DNA from: Bactrocera neohumeralis | Lineage: Eukaryota; Arthropoda; Insecta; Diptera; Tephritidae | Direction: 5' to 3' | Length of the DNA stretch: 64,000 nt | Assembly (NCBI RefSeq): GCF_024586455.1 | Contig: NC_065920.1 | Coordinates: 48,009,824-48,073,823 of the forward strand | Shown: piece by piece, positions 35,801 to 42,289 of the stretch | How the letters are laid out: each line of letters begins with the position of its first letter | Position numbering within the stretch: the first letter of the stretch is position 1 | Position numbers and translations under genes: made by a program | Notes under the pieces: generated by a model | The model's input: the letters and a program-made list of their open reading frames with translations, nothing else | Databases searched by the model: none | Told to the model about the DNA's origin: nothing

Positions 35801-36610
35801 AAACACTGATCTAGAGAAACAAAAGTCAGATTTAAAAAAATCAACTTCTCCGATGAGACTCACTTTCATCTGAGCGGCGAGGTAAATAACCAAAACTGTC
35901 GATTCTGGAGCGAAAAAATTCACAAATTATTCGTGATCTCATTACTGTTTATCTAACATCTAATCTATAGTCTCTAAAAAATTATAGTATGAAATCAGTT
36001 CACATTAAAAATTTATATTAAGTCCCCAAAAACAGTTCGTATAAGATTAGTAAAATTTCGAAGATTTAGTAAATATACAATAGAGAAAAAAATTAGACAT
36101 ATATGTATGTGTGTATGAGCAATTTTGTAACGTTATTTACATGGGAATGTGAGACCGAAATGTGTGCATGATGTTTGTGTTACAGCCATGGTCAAAATTC
36201 AAAATAAGCAAGCTGCATATAAAAATATATACTCTTGTTTTCAAAAAGTTTAAAGTTACTGAAATTATATAAATATATGGGAGATCCAATTGCATACCGA
36301 TATCATTACTACTCCCCGTGCCATTAAAACTCGACAGATTCTGTGTAGAGGTCCACGTGCGCGATGATGGTCTAAGCGGAAGAATTTCGTTTGTAATCAA
36401 AATTGTGGAGATACTTTTAGTAAATTACCTGGAATTGCCGCCGTCCGTTAAGTTAGGCGATGAGACGGCCACATCTTCAATACCCCGCCGACCGCCATGC
36501 TCTTTGTAGTCACGAAAGCAACGTTTGCAGCGTGTCGGATAGCGGGTCTGGGGATGGAACCCCAGCGGACATAATTGGTCACCTTTTAACGACGGATACA
36601 AATGATGCAT
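17778..36610 (-). CDS. MTCL/SOGA-family microtubule cross-linking factor (whole gene, 16 coding exons)
   Basis: Predicted 1,853-residue cytoskeletal coiled-coil protein. Exons: 36429-36610, 36298-36371, 30656-30831, 29402-29598, 28192-29269, 27951-28130, 23997-24087, 22663-23568, 21815-21954, 20992-21758, 20819-20921, 19550-19717, 18503-19483, 18213-18440, 17894-18130, 17778-17831. All have GT/AG borders and compatible phases with no internal stop. Family recognition rests on TYRDDE...KNCRIL (about 494-521), DEGISDEDDPAELR (about 680-693), a GRTKIPG block (about 1406) and ELRDVHAKLRTSNEKLRRER, which resemble MTCL1/SOGA proteins; I recall the Drosophila member as CG18304. Mammalian MTCL proteins bundle non-centrosomal microtubules; that role here is inferred. 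The N-terminus carries a C14/C28/C31/H38 motif, residues 250-320 are Ser/Thr-rich, coiled coil dominates 345-1510, and the tail is basic and Ser-rich. ATG at 36610 was chosen because a TAA lies directly before it in frame. Exact splice sites need transcript data. Confidence 0.88.
17894..18130 (-). CDS. MTCL gene, coding exon 16
   Basis: A 237-nt exon (acceptor GATTCAG, donor GCG/GTGAGT) encoding a second basic patch (KKDLRGRLSGMFKRAGS), a Ser/Glu-rich linker and a Pro/Ala-rich segment. The following intron is 62 nt. Confidence 0.87.
18213..18440 (-). CDS. MTCL gene, coding exon 15
   Basis: A 228-nt exon (acceptor ATAACAG, donor TCG/GTAAGT) in phase 0. It encodes a Ser/Asp-rich segment and the very basic PRGPRKKKKSLMGKLRSLTK, a plausible microtubule- or membrane-contacting patch, though that role is inferred from charge only. 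Confidence 0.87.
18503..19483 (-). CDS. MTCL gene, coding exon 14 (conserved C-terminal coiled coil)
   Basis: A 981-nt exon encoding about residues 1355-1681. It includes GRTKIPGMKTKLELSWQKER, DLRQTLFEVERERDKERLE and LRDVHAKLRTSNEKLRRER, the best conserved C-terminal block of the family. After about residue 1510 it turns into Ser-rich sequence with possible phosphorylation sites. An internal GTGAGT at 19440 is in frame and is judged not spliced because conserved sequence continues through it. Donor is CAG/GTTGTT. Confidence 0.9.
19550..19717 (-). CDS. MTCL gene, coding exon 13
   Basis: A 168-nt, phase 0-0 exon (acceptor ATTCAG, donor CAG/GTTTGC). It encodes CEKFKKDRDAFKQMLESAQK, conserved in insect homologues as far as I recall, then a short Ser/Asp-rich hinge (SRSSMHSSDDDDKSK) and the start of the next coil. 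Confidence 0.86.
19925..20650 (+). mobile_element. R1-like LINE RNase H relic in intron 12 of the MTCL gene
   Basis: Plus-strand frames read GHPEILPSFNCIPENLDHY, then FSWMRQS in place of the first RNase H Asp motif, VALLRSAARSKEVSIHNDTR, KLVRECLTR and a degenerate RLVCVRG. The order matches RNase H domains of R1-type LINEs. It lies antisense to the host gene. Confidence 0.6.
20819..20921 (-). CDS. MTCL gene, coding exon 12
   Basis: A 103-nt exon (acceptor TTTTCCAG, donor CAG/GTGAGT) encoding LQNSELQLKSEVASTRLRYE and more coiled coil, ending LTSMQ in phase 0. The next intron is 1.1 kb and holds an R1-like LINE relic. Confidence 0.86.
20992..21758 (-). CDS. MTCL gene, coding exon 11
   Basis: A 767-nt exon (acceptor ATATAG, donor AA/GTGAGT) encoding about residues 1009-1264. 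It is continuous coiled coil, very rich in Lys, Glu and Gln, with the register visible in repeats such as EELQKQVADENKRYNDLNTH. It contains one further TQT triplet (LETQTKLD) near its start. Confidence 0.9.
21815..21954 (-). CDS. MTCL gene, coding exon 10
   Basis: A 140-nt exon (acceptor CCAACAG, donor CAG/GTAATC) that enters in phase 1 and leaves in phase 0. It encodes RLKTLTSSSPKLSELEQKLK and a Lys/Glu-rich coil ending KIKKQDNQ. The upstream intron carries old transposase relics. Confidence 0.85.
22195..22345 (-). mobile_element. Tc1-like transposase relic in intron 9
   Basis: The minus strand reads close to DLTPLDYFLWGYVKALAYVD in broken frames, the segment with the last catalytic acidic residue found in the elements at 31494, 41380 and 51835. 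Confidence 0.5.
22400..22620 (+). mobile_element. Mariner 3' relic in intron 9
   Basis: Reads KKCFDD-stop-KKVWHKCKISNGDYFDYG, the characteristic mariner transposase C-terminus, then an AT-rich end close to the exon 9 donor. Confidence 0.55.
22663..23568 (-). CDS. MTCL gene, coding exon 9
   Basis: A 906-nt exon, acceptor TTTACAG and donor G/GTGAGT, covering about residues 660-961. It opens with the conserved basic-Pro then acidic stretch RKLSPIPHRL...DEGISDEDDPAELR, followed by long coiled coil (LLELNEQEAAILRQRVDDLE...). The acidic hinge between coils is characteristic of the family. Confidence 0.9.
23997..24087 (-). CDS. MTCL gene, coding exon 8
   Basis: A 91-nt exon (acceptor AATTGCAG) encoding AENLRKKVARYEDEN and SLMMQLKKMATRSR, a conserved MTCL/SOGA coiled-coil segment that continues exon 6 directly. 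The inferred donor AA/GTACGA is poor and abuts an (AT)n run at about 23971-23990. It is required by the phase-1 join to exon 9, which restores the family sequence RTTRKLSP. Confidence 0.8.
24440..25575 (+). mobile_element. R1-like LINE C-terminal relic in the exon 6-8 intron
   Basis: From about 24880 the frames read LLDRTKFLGMETFTWSANSN and then CEYMIGILTGHSQVAIHAYR, MKLIDRDDCRKYQE and IIKHLLCIFLTLATLR, a decayed R1-type C-terminus. The first 440 bases are unassigned and may belong to it. Confidence 0.5.
25580..26612 (-). mobile_element. RTE-like LINE, internally deleted fragment
   Basis: The minus strand starts mid reverse transcriptase (YERLKAIVNKLIEPYQCSFR, THHLFIDFKAAFDSAKR, RGFRQGDSLS), skips the YADD box, and resumes in the C-terminal region (YGVEAWTM, VLRKIY, GRGRPPLRWKDQVERDL) down to the common 3' tail at about 25620-25650. 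It nests against an R1-like relic inside a host intron. Confidence 0.8.
26613..27327. other. Unassigned intronic sequence
   Basis: AT-rich, with no coding signal recognised. It would include the 3'UTR of the short MTCL isoform if that terminal exon is used. Confidence 0.2.
27328..27915 (-). CDS. Probable alternative 3'-terminal exon of the MTCL gene (Thr-Gln motif tail)
   Basis: An open frame of up to 195 codons, in phase with exon 6, ends at TAA (27328-27330). It encodes repeated short motifs: VGTQT, RGTQT, VETQP, AETQS, VDTQTQTTGTQE and three STET copies, then an Ala/Ser-rich end. TQT is the anchor of dynein light chain LC8 binding sites. Using exon 6 plus this exon would give a protein of about 814-824 residues lacking the C-terminal two thirds. 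The AG at 27916 leaves a 35-nt intron, probably too short; AGs giving 56- or 65-nt introns (exon start 27894 or 27885) keep the frame. A CAG/GTATCT donor lies inside, but joining it to exon 8 gives an immediate TGA. No clear poly(A) signal was found nearby. Confidence 0.55.
   Translation of the reverse strand, partial: KISIVDKRQKLLVKLNANVGINVGTQTLELPEILCFPRGTQTRRLSYADVSVETQPLLTNDEATAVLVETCDSFTQMAETQSVEVDTQTQTTGTQEVSTETVNNICDASTETDRIEVFHVSTETESRKLSIDAQITAENQKSFCDRECSPFAMVFAAVAPRATSALLFPTAMSQALMSGASAGIFQQFLKKNVFM
27951..28130 (-). CDS. MTCL gene, coding exon 6
   Basis: A 180-nt, phase 0-0 exon (acceptor ATATTAG, donor GAG/GTAAGG) encoding residues 570-629 and ending in LKDQLKFAEEE. In family members this coiled-coil segment runs on into AE..RKK...EDEN, which is exon 8 (23997-24087). 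The following alternative exon therefore competes with a 3.9-kb intron. Confidence 0.88.
28192..29269 (-). CDS. MTCL gene, coding exon 5 (Ser/Thr-rich linker and first long coiled coil)
   Basis: A 1,078-nt exon encoding about residues 210-569. The first third is low-complexity Ser/Thr/Ala sequence. From about residue 345 heptad-rich sequence begins (ELKRLRTDYEAMKLRAERAE...) and leads into the family signature ELQDTYRDDE...KNCRILNFKLKKYERK at about 491-531, the strongest evidence for MTCL/SOGA identity. Donor is CAA/GTAAGC. The plus-strand open frames over this exon are shadows of its biased codons. Confidence 0.9.
29402..29598 (-). CDS. MTCL gene, coding exon 4
   Basis: A 197-nt exon with acceptor ATATAG and the consensus donor GA/GTAAGTT. 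It encodes a Ser-rich stretch, then IPEDLIILSTDSLAERVRKM, a predicted helix that probably opens the structured part of the protein, then a basic Ser/Arg segment. It ends in phase 2 and the next intron is 132 nt. Confidence 0.85.
29610..30650. other. Intron 3 of the MTCL gene, no gene seen
   Basis: About 1 kb of intron with no transposase or reverse transcriptase signature I can support. Confidence 0.3.
30656..30831 (-). CDS. MTCL gene, coding exon 3
   Basis: A 176-nt exon entering in phase 1 after AATGTAG and leaving in phase 0 at GAG/GTAAAC. It encodes a hydrophilic linker (ELKRRPQSWASTPDIDEADEQ followed by a basic Pro/Arg segment) with no recognised domain. Confidence 0.82.
30920..31010. 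repeat. Degenerate GATGCGGTGCAGTGCGGTGC-type simple repeat
   Basis: A GC-richer patch of imperfect 5-base periodicity (GATGC, GGTGC, AGTGC, GGTGC...) inside AT-rich intron 2, close to exon 3. Confidence 0.55.
31681..32221 (-). mobile_element. 541-bp mariner deletion derivative keeping the DNA-binding domain
   Basis: The ends are inverted repeats of about 30 bases (ATGGGTTGTCAAGAAAGTCG; right end inverse ATGGGTTGTCAAAAAAGTCT), flanked by TA. The minus-strand frame 31711-32088 encodes the helix-turn-helix half of an irritans-type transposase (KIRHILQYYYDKGKNASQAA, VSISTAQRWFQRFRSG, SGRPVVENCDKIAELVERD) and stops. The catalytic domain is absent. Confidence 0.85.
32334..33168 (-). mobile_element. 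Mariner (family CAAGGTCTGTCGCAAAAG), left end lost
   Basis: The right end has CTTTTGCGACAGACCTTG next to TA. The transposase fragment 32614-32853 reads FVPPGQTINAVFYLGVMKRL and LLHDNAPCHRSTLVTDFLTK (second catalytic Asp), then breaks where a short insertion interrupts the YSPDLAPCDF box (about 32585-32625). Nearly identical to 44596-45524. Confidence 0.8.
33819..34189. other. Unassigned intronic spacer
   Basis: AT-rich sequence between the Tc1-like element and the hAT element; nothing recognised. Confidence 0.2.
34190..35816 (-). mobile_element. hAT element (34198-35808) with 8-bp target duplication
   Basis: ATCTAGAG occurs at 34190-34197 and 35809-35816, flanking ends CAGTGGTTTCCAAAC and, inverted, CAGTGTTTCCCAAAG. 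An 8-bp duplication and CAGTG ends are diagnostic of hAT. It is 1,611 bp and internally deleted. The 5' part includes three imperfect copies of a roughly 65-base unit (CCCAGAAATACATTTG, 35555-35700). Confidence 0.92.
34543..35244 (-). pseudogene. hAT transposase C-terminal half
   Basis: A 233-codon frame with KLLLHKKNLGRREFHNFPNL, FWLQKPISQLYPGLW and, at the end, AFPSSYLCECGFSAVTTLLT...RGDLRLFLS, the hAT dimerisation region. Coding continues upstream to about 35430 (VEVKKKRRQY-type, FHTEVR) with one TAG at about 35306 where family members have Trp. The N-terminal BED finger and most of the catalytic domain are missing. It resembles the ZBED/SCAND3-type hAT transposases. Confidence 0.82.
35817..36297. 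other. Rest of MTCL intron 2, no gene seen
   Basis: AT-rich intron between the hAT and exon 2; nothing recognised. Confidence 0.25.
36298..36371 (-). CDS. MTCL gene, coding exon 2
   Basis: A 74-nt exon continuing the frame with a Ser/Thr-rich linker (RPSSRTWTSTQNLSS...). The acceptor is CCGCTTAG and the donor G/GTATGC. Only 57 nt separate it from exon 1, a typical short fly intron. It ends in phase 1 and joins exon 3 across a transposon-filled 5.5-kb intron. Confidence 0.75.
36429..36610 (-). CDS. MTCL gene, coding exon 1 (start codon, Cys/His motif)
   Basis: Encodes residues 1-60 and ends in phase 2. The start ATG (36608-36610) follows an in-frame TAA immediately. The exon probably begins at 36654, after a good pyrimidine-rich acceptor ending TTTACAG (AG at 36655-36656), so transcription starts further upstream. 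Residues 14-38 read CPLGF...RCKRCFRDYKEH, a compact C-x13-C-x2-C-x6-H pattern that could bind zinc. Donor is CAG/GTAATT at 36428. Confidence 0.82.
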
Positions 36611-36654
36611 TTAGAGAGGAAATCGTTGTGGAATATAAAATTTTCAATTTTTAA

Positions 36655-36974
36655 CTGTAAATGGAAAGAAATAGATTAGCAGAAGAGCAATTATATTTTG
36701 AGAAATATTGTAAAAACAAATAAAAGATTTTATAAAGAACATGTGATCAAATTGAAAGGCGAATTTTTAATTAATACTTCGCGTGTTTTTCGAATCGGTA
36801 AATTTTCTGTAAGTTTGTAGTGCTGTTAGTGACATCTATGTAAAATTTCACGTCAAAATATTCATTAGTATTTGAGATCCGCGTTTGTGAGGCTAATTGA
36901 GGATATAAAAGCTAAATCGAAGAAAACTCGAATGGCCATCACGACGGAGGATTTTTCCAATTCCAAAATTCGTT
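36655..36974. other. Upstream of MTCL exon 1; short mariner-like relic
   Basis: This is intron if the acceptor at 36655 is used. Bases 36825-36890 resemble the left untranslated part of the mariner at 55735 (GACATCT-TGT...CACATCAAAATA...TCATTAGT), so a small mariner remnant is likely. Confidence 0.3.
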
Positions 36975-39530
36975 CGCATAAGTATCGATGTGACCAAAGA
37001 TGCCTTCTATTAGCGCTTGGAGCGCGCTTGTGAGAGCTGCCCTCGCCACGATGTCAAAATCGTGCTCGGCGACTTTAACGCCAGGGTGAGCAAAGAAGGT
37101 ATCTTTGGCACTACGGTCGGTAAATTCAGCCTCCACGACGAAACATCCCCAAATGGGTTGAGGCTGATTGACTTCGCCGGGGCCCGAAATATGGTTATCT
37201 GTAGTACTAGATTCCAGCATAAGAAGATTCATCAAGCTACCTGGCTGTCTCCGGATCGAAAAACTACCAACCAGATCGATCATGTTGCGATAGACGGAAG
37301 ACACGTCTCCAGTGTTTTAGATGTGCGTGCGCTTCGAGGTCCTAACATCGACTCGGACCACTATGTTGTTGCAGCTAAGATTCGCACCCGCCTCTGTGCA
37401 GCAAAAAACGCACGCCACCAAACACAAGGAAGGTTCGACGTCGAGAAGCTGCAATCACAACAGACAGCCAAACGATTTTCTACTCGGCTTGCACTCCTGC
37501 TCTCTGAGAGCACTCGTCAACAACTCGGTATAAGAGAACTGTGGGACGGCATTTCAAATTCCTTACGTACAGCTGCAACCGAAACCATTGGTTTTCGGAA
37601 AGTGCAAAAGAACAGCTGGTACGACGAGGAGTGCCGTGTCGCAGCGGAGAGAAAACGGGCTGCCTACCTCGCAACGTTACGATCGACCACTACACGTGCG
37701 GGATGGGATAGATACCGAGAGTTGAAGAGGGAAGCGAGACGCATTTGCAGACAGAAGAAGAAAGAGACTGAAATGCGTGAGTACGAAGAGCTTGATAAAC
37801 TGGCCGAAAGGGGTAATGCGGCTTACAGAAGGTTTCAAGACCGAAGCATACTCTTGTAGAACCCCCAAAGGTGATCTAGTCACTGATGCCCAGAGCATAC
37901 TTAAATTATGGAGGGAACACTTCTCCAGCCTGCTGAATGGCAGTGAACGCACAACACCAGGAGAAGGAGAACCCGATTCCCCAATCGATGACGATGGAGC
38001 AGACGCTCCATTACCCGACCATGAAGAAGTTCGAATAGCAATTGCCCGCCTCAAGAACAACAAAGCGGCAGGGGCCGACGAACTGCCGGCCGAGCTATTC
38101 AAACACGGCGGCGAAGAACTAATAGGGAGCATGCATCAGCTTCTTTGTAAAATATGGTCGGAAGAAAGCATGCCCAACGATTGGAATTTAAGTGTGCTAT
38201 GCCCAATCCATAAAAAAGGAGACCCCACAATCTACGCCAACTACCGTGGGATCAGCCTCCTCAACATCGCATATAAGGTTTTAACGAGCGTATTGTGTGA
38301 AAGATTAAAGCCCACCGTCAACAAACTGATTGGACCTTATCAGTGTGTCTTCAGACCTGGAAAATCAACAACCGACCAGATATTCACCATGCGCCAAATC
38401 TTGGAAAAGACTCGTGAAAGAAGAATCGACAGCACGAAAAGGAGCTGCTTTTATGCTGCGATGTCTGAATTTGGTATCCCCGCAAAACTTATACGGCTGT
38501 GTAAACTGACGTTGAGCAACACCAAAAGCTCCGTCAGGATCGGGAAGGACCTCTCCGAGCCGTTCGATACCAAACGAGGTTTCAGACAAGGTGACTCCCT
38601 ATAGTGCGACTTCTTCAACCTGCTTCTGGAGAAAATAGTTCGAGCTGCAGAACTAAACAGAGAAGGTACCATCTTCTATAAGGGTGTACAGCTGCTGGCG
38701 TATGCCGACGATATTGACATCATCGGCCTCAACACCCGCGCCGTTAGTTCTGCTTTCTCCAGGCTGGACAAGGAAGCACAGAAAATGGGTCTGGTAGTGA
38801 ACGAGGGCAAGACGAAATATCTGCTGTCATCAAACAAACAGTCGTCGCACTCGCGACTTGGTTCTCACGTCACTGTCGACAGTCATAACTTTGAAGTTGT
38901 AGATAATTTCGTCTATTTATGAACCAGTATTAACACCACCAACAATTTCAGCCTGGAAATCCAACACAGAATTGCTCTTGCCAACAGGCACTACTTCGGA
39001 CTGAGTAGGCAATTGAAAAGTAAAGTCCTCTCTCGACGAACAAAAACCAAACTCTATAAGTCGCTCATAATTCCCGTCCTGCTATATGGTGCAGAGGCTT
39101 GGACGATGTCAACAACTGATGAGTCGACGTTACGAGTTTTCGAGAGAAAAGTTCTGCGAAAGATTTATGGTCCTTTGCGCGTTAGCCACGGCGAATATCG
39201 CATTCGATGGAACGATGAGCTGTATGAGATATACGACGACATCGACATAGTTCAGCGAATTAAACGACAGCGGCTACGCTGGCTAGGTCATGTTGTCCGG
39301 ATGGACGAAAACACTCCAGCTCTGAAAGTATTCGACGCAGTACCCGCCGGAGGAAGCAGAGGAAGAGGAAGACCTCCACTCCGTTGGAAGGACCAAGTGG
39401 AGAAGGACCTGGCTTCGCTTGGAATATCCAATTGGCGCCACGTAGCGAAAAGAAGAAACGACTGGCGCGCTGTTGTTAACTCGGCTATAATCGCGTAAGC
39501 GGTGTCTACGCCAATAAAGAAGAAGAAGAA
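36975..39530 (+). mobile_element. RTE-like non-LTR retrotransposon, best-preserved copy (5'-truncated)
   Basis: Begins inside the endonuclease and runs to the 3' tail AATAAAGAAGAAGAAGAA. Endonuclease 37017-37859: IVLGDFNARV, NGLRLIDF, TTNQIDHVAID and DSDHYVVAAKI are the catalytic signatures. Reverse transcriptase from about 37860: NNKAAGADELPAELFKHGGE, YRGISLLNIAYKVL, FRPGKSTTDQ, RGFRQGD, LLAYADDIDI (38695-38724). The C-terminal region 39013-39498 has LLYGAEAWTM and RGRGRPPLRWKDQVE. Disabling changes are few: a frameshift near 37855, TAG at 38602, TGA near 38921, and an in-frame loss of motif A near 38430. Relatively young. Confidence 0.9.
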
Positions 39531-40359
39531 TTAAAGATAGTCCTTTCAACTTAGTAAAACACAGTTTTTTGTAATATCATTTACCGGGGGAATTTAATAG
39601 ATTTGTATATTCTTAAAAGGACAATGAATTTTCAACGTTCGGTTCTGCATAAAGTAAGTGAACTTTCAATATGCTATATATAAGGTCTATTTGAAATAAA
39701 TCCATAATTAGAATGATCTGATTGTGATCAAATGTGCAGATAAAGCTTCGTCCCTATAGGTAAAAAAAAACTGGAACAAGCTTTGTTGTGGATCAAATTT
39801 CACCAGCAAAATCCTTCGTCATATACAGAAACGGGTAGGAATCAGTTGGTGTCTAGTTTGAATGGAAATATGGTTGCATAAGAACCTCCCAACAAAGCTT
39901 CCAGAGCTTCTTGTGAGTTACTATCGCTATGTGTGAGCCAGTTACCCTAATGGAACACATTTTCATCTGCCTGGCAAAACTGGCGTATTTTATCTTTAAA
40001 GCTCAAACAGTACTAAGGACAAGGCCCAAGACTATAGATCAATTTTATAAGTAAGACTACTGTTCAATTTCATTAAAATAGTGAGTCAGGTGTAAAACGC
40101 AAAAACCTCCATATCGAGTATATTGTGGCCCGGGGAAGGTCTGGACTGATTACATCAACATTTGGCATTACTCAAATATATCCGAGAACATGCTTACACC
40201 CAATTTAAGGTAAGAAGATAATTCGCACTCTGAAATATTGGGCATAAAGTCTAGAGTGATGAAAATTATTATATTGGATAGTCGAAAAAGGTAGATAGAT
40301 GTCGTTGTAGTCGTATATCTCCAGTGCTACCAATCACATTGTGTCATACCATATAGTGT
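39531..40359. other. Unassigned sequence, possible LINE relic
   Basis: No clean frame. Nothing can be assigned with confidence. Confidence 0.2.
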
Positions 40360-41365
40360 TGGAAAGGTGATATTTTAAGCTTTATTTAATCAAAATTAAA
40401 TTCGGGGAAGTTGAAAAAAAGTTATAGCTGTTCAAAAATGTGTGACAATAATGAAGAAATTCGCTATATTCTGAAATTTTTGTATAAAAAAGGGAAGAAT
40501 GCCACGCAAGCCATCAATGAAATTTGTGAAATTTACGGAGACGATGCTGTATCAGTTCGTGTAGCACAACAATGGTTCGCTCGCTTCTGTTCTGGAAATT
40601 TCGATATGAAAGATGCAACTCGCTCTGATCGACCGATCGTTGAAAAAGTCGATGATATTATGGAAAAGATTGACCGGGACCCTCACATATGCAGCCATGA
40701 CAGCGTTTAGGAACTTAAAATTCATCATCAAACGGGCTTGAACCATTTAAAAAAGGCTGGCTACAATATGAAGCTCGATGTTTCGATACCACATGAATTG
40801 TCTGTGAAAAATTTAATGGACCGAATTAGCATCTGCGATTCTTTGCTGAAACGAAATGAAATCGAACCATTTCTGAAGCGAATTGTAACGGAGACGAAAA
40901 GTGGATCAAATACGAACAATAATGTGAAAAAAAGATCATGGTAGTACCAAGCGTAGTGAAGCTAAACAAACGGTCGCAAACCTAGGATTGACGTCTCGAC
41001 AAGTTTGATTTTGAGTATTTAGTGGGATTTGAAAGGAATCATCCGCTATGAGCTGCTCCAGCCTGGTCGAACGATTGATTTCACATTTTACTGTCAACAA
41101 CTGATGAGATTGAAGCAAGCAATCGAAAAAAACGGCCAGAACTGACCAACAGAAAGGTCTTCGTCTTCCATCAACCATATAACCCTGACCTTGCCTCATT
41201 GGACTACCATTTCTTTCGGTTAATGCAGAACTTCCTTAATGAAATAAGGTTGGCTTCAAGAGAAGCCTGTGATAATTACGTGTCGCAGTTTTACACTTAT
41301 GGAATAATGTCTCTAGCGGGAAAATGGCAATAAGTGGTCGACCAAAATGGTACATAATTTTATTA
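40360..41365 (+). mobile_element. Irritans-type mariner, decayed
   Basis: The transposase begins at ATG 40438 (MCDNNEEIRYILKFLYKKGK, VSVRVAQQWFARFCSGN) and remains readable to about 41348. HELSVKNLMDRISICDSLL is the linker, and WWDLKGIIRYELLQPGRTID comes before a region where the second Asp box is degraded. The ends are too eroded to define inverted repeats. Confidence 0.75.
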
Positions 41366-41379
41366 TTATTTGGTTCATT

Positions 41380-42289
41380 CAGTATTGTTTGGCATTTTAT
41401 TTACTTCTGTACAACATTTACAAATCGTTCAGCTTCATTACGAAAATTCACGTTCTGTAAGGAAAGTGTTTCGTGCGCCTCGCTCAACTTGTAGTCAACA
41501 TAATCGGCCTACTGAACGTATGCACTATTCGCAAAACTATCACCCATCTTGGGACCCAGCATTCATTATTGAATAATATGTATTCGACCGAATATACCAC
41601 GTCCAGCACGCAGTGAAGAAAATATAGCAGCCGTAGCTGAGAGTGTACATGAAGACCGTAGAGAGTCGATTCGGCGCCGTTCGCAGCAACTCGCAGTGAA
41701 CGACTTGGCGCATTTTACGTCGAGATCTTAAATTGAAAACGTATAAGATACAGCTTGTGCAAGAACTGAAGCCGCTCGACCTTCCTAAGCGATGTGTCGT
41801 AGCTCCATAGGCTCTTAAAAAGTTCCAAGAACATCCGACATTTTCGAGCCAAACTTTGTTCAGCGATGAGTTCCTTTTTAGGCTCAATTAGTATATAAAC
41901 AAGCAAAATTGAGGTATTTGAGACGAGAGCAACCTGAAGAGATTCAAGAGCTGCCATTTCATCTAGAAAACACAACGGTTTAGTGTGGTTTGTGCCCGGT
42001 GTAGTCATCGGTCCATATTTCTACAAAAATTATAACTTCGTGGTCTCGGCGACATTTGGTTTCAACAAGACGGCGCCACTCAATTAATTTATTGGGAGAA
42101 CTCTTCAGCGACCAGATAATTTCACGTTTTTCGATTCCGGTCGATTGACCCCCAAGATCGTACGATATCACACCGTTAGACTTTTTCCTCTGGGGATTTT
42201 TTAAGCCTGAAATGCGGCCAATACCGCTTCGATTCAGACCTTGGAACAAAATATCACGTGTGTCATTCGCCAGTTATCAGTTATCTTTG
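41380..42289 (+). mobile_element. Tc1-like element, truncated at both ends
   Basis: Related to 31494-33818 and 51835-52480. It reads RPARSEENIAAVAESVHEDR (N-terminal helices), LVYKQAK..., then PPRSYDITPLDFFLWGFF near 42160-42200. It is cut on the right by the maT element at 42290. Confidence 0.7.
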
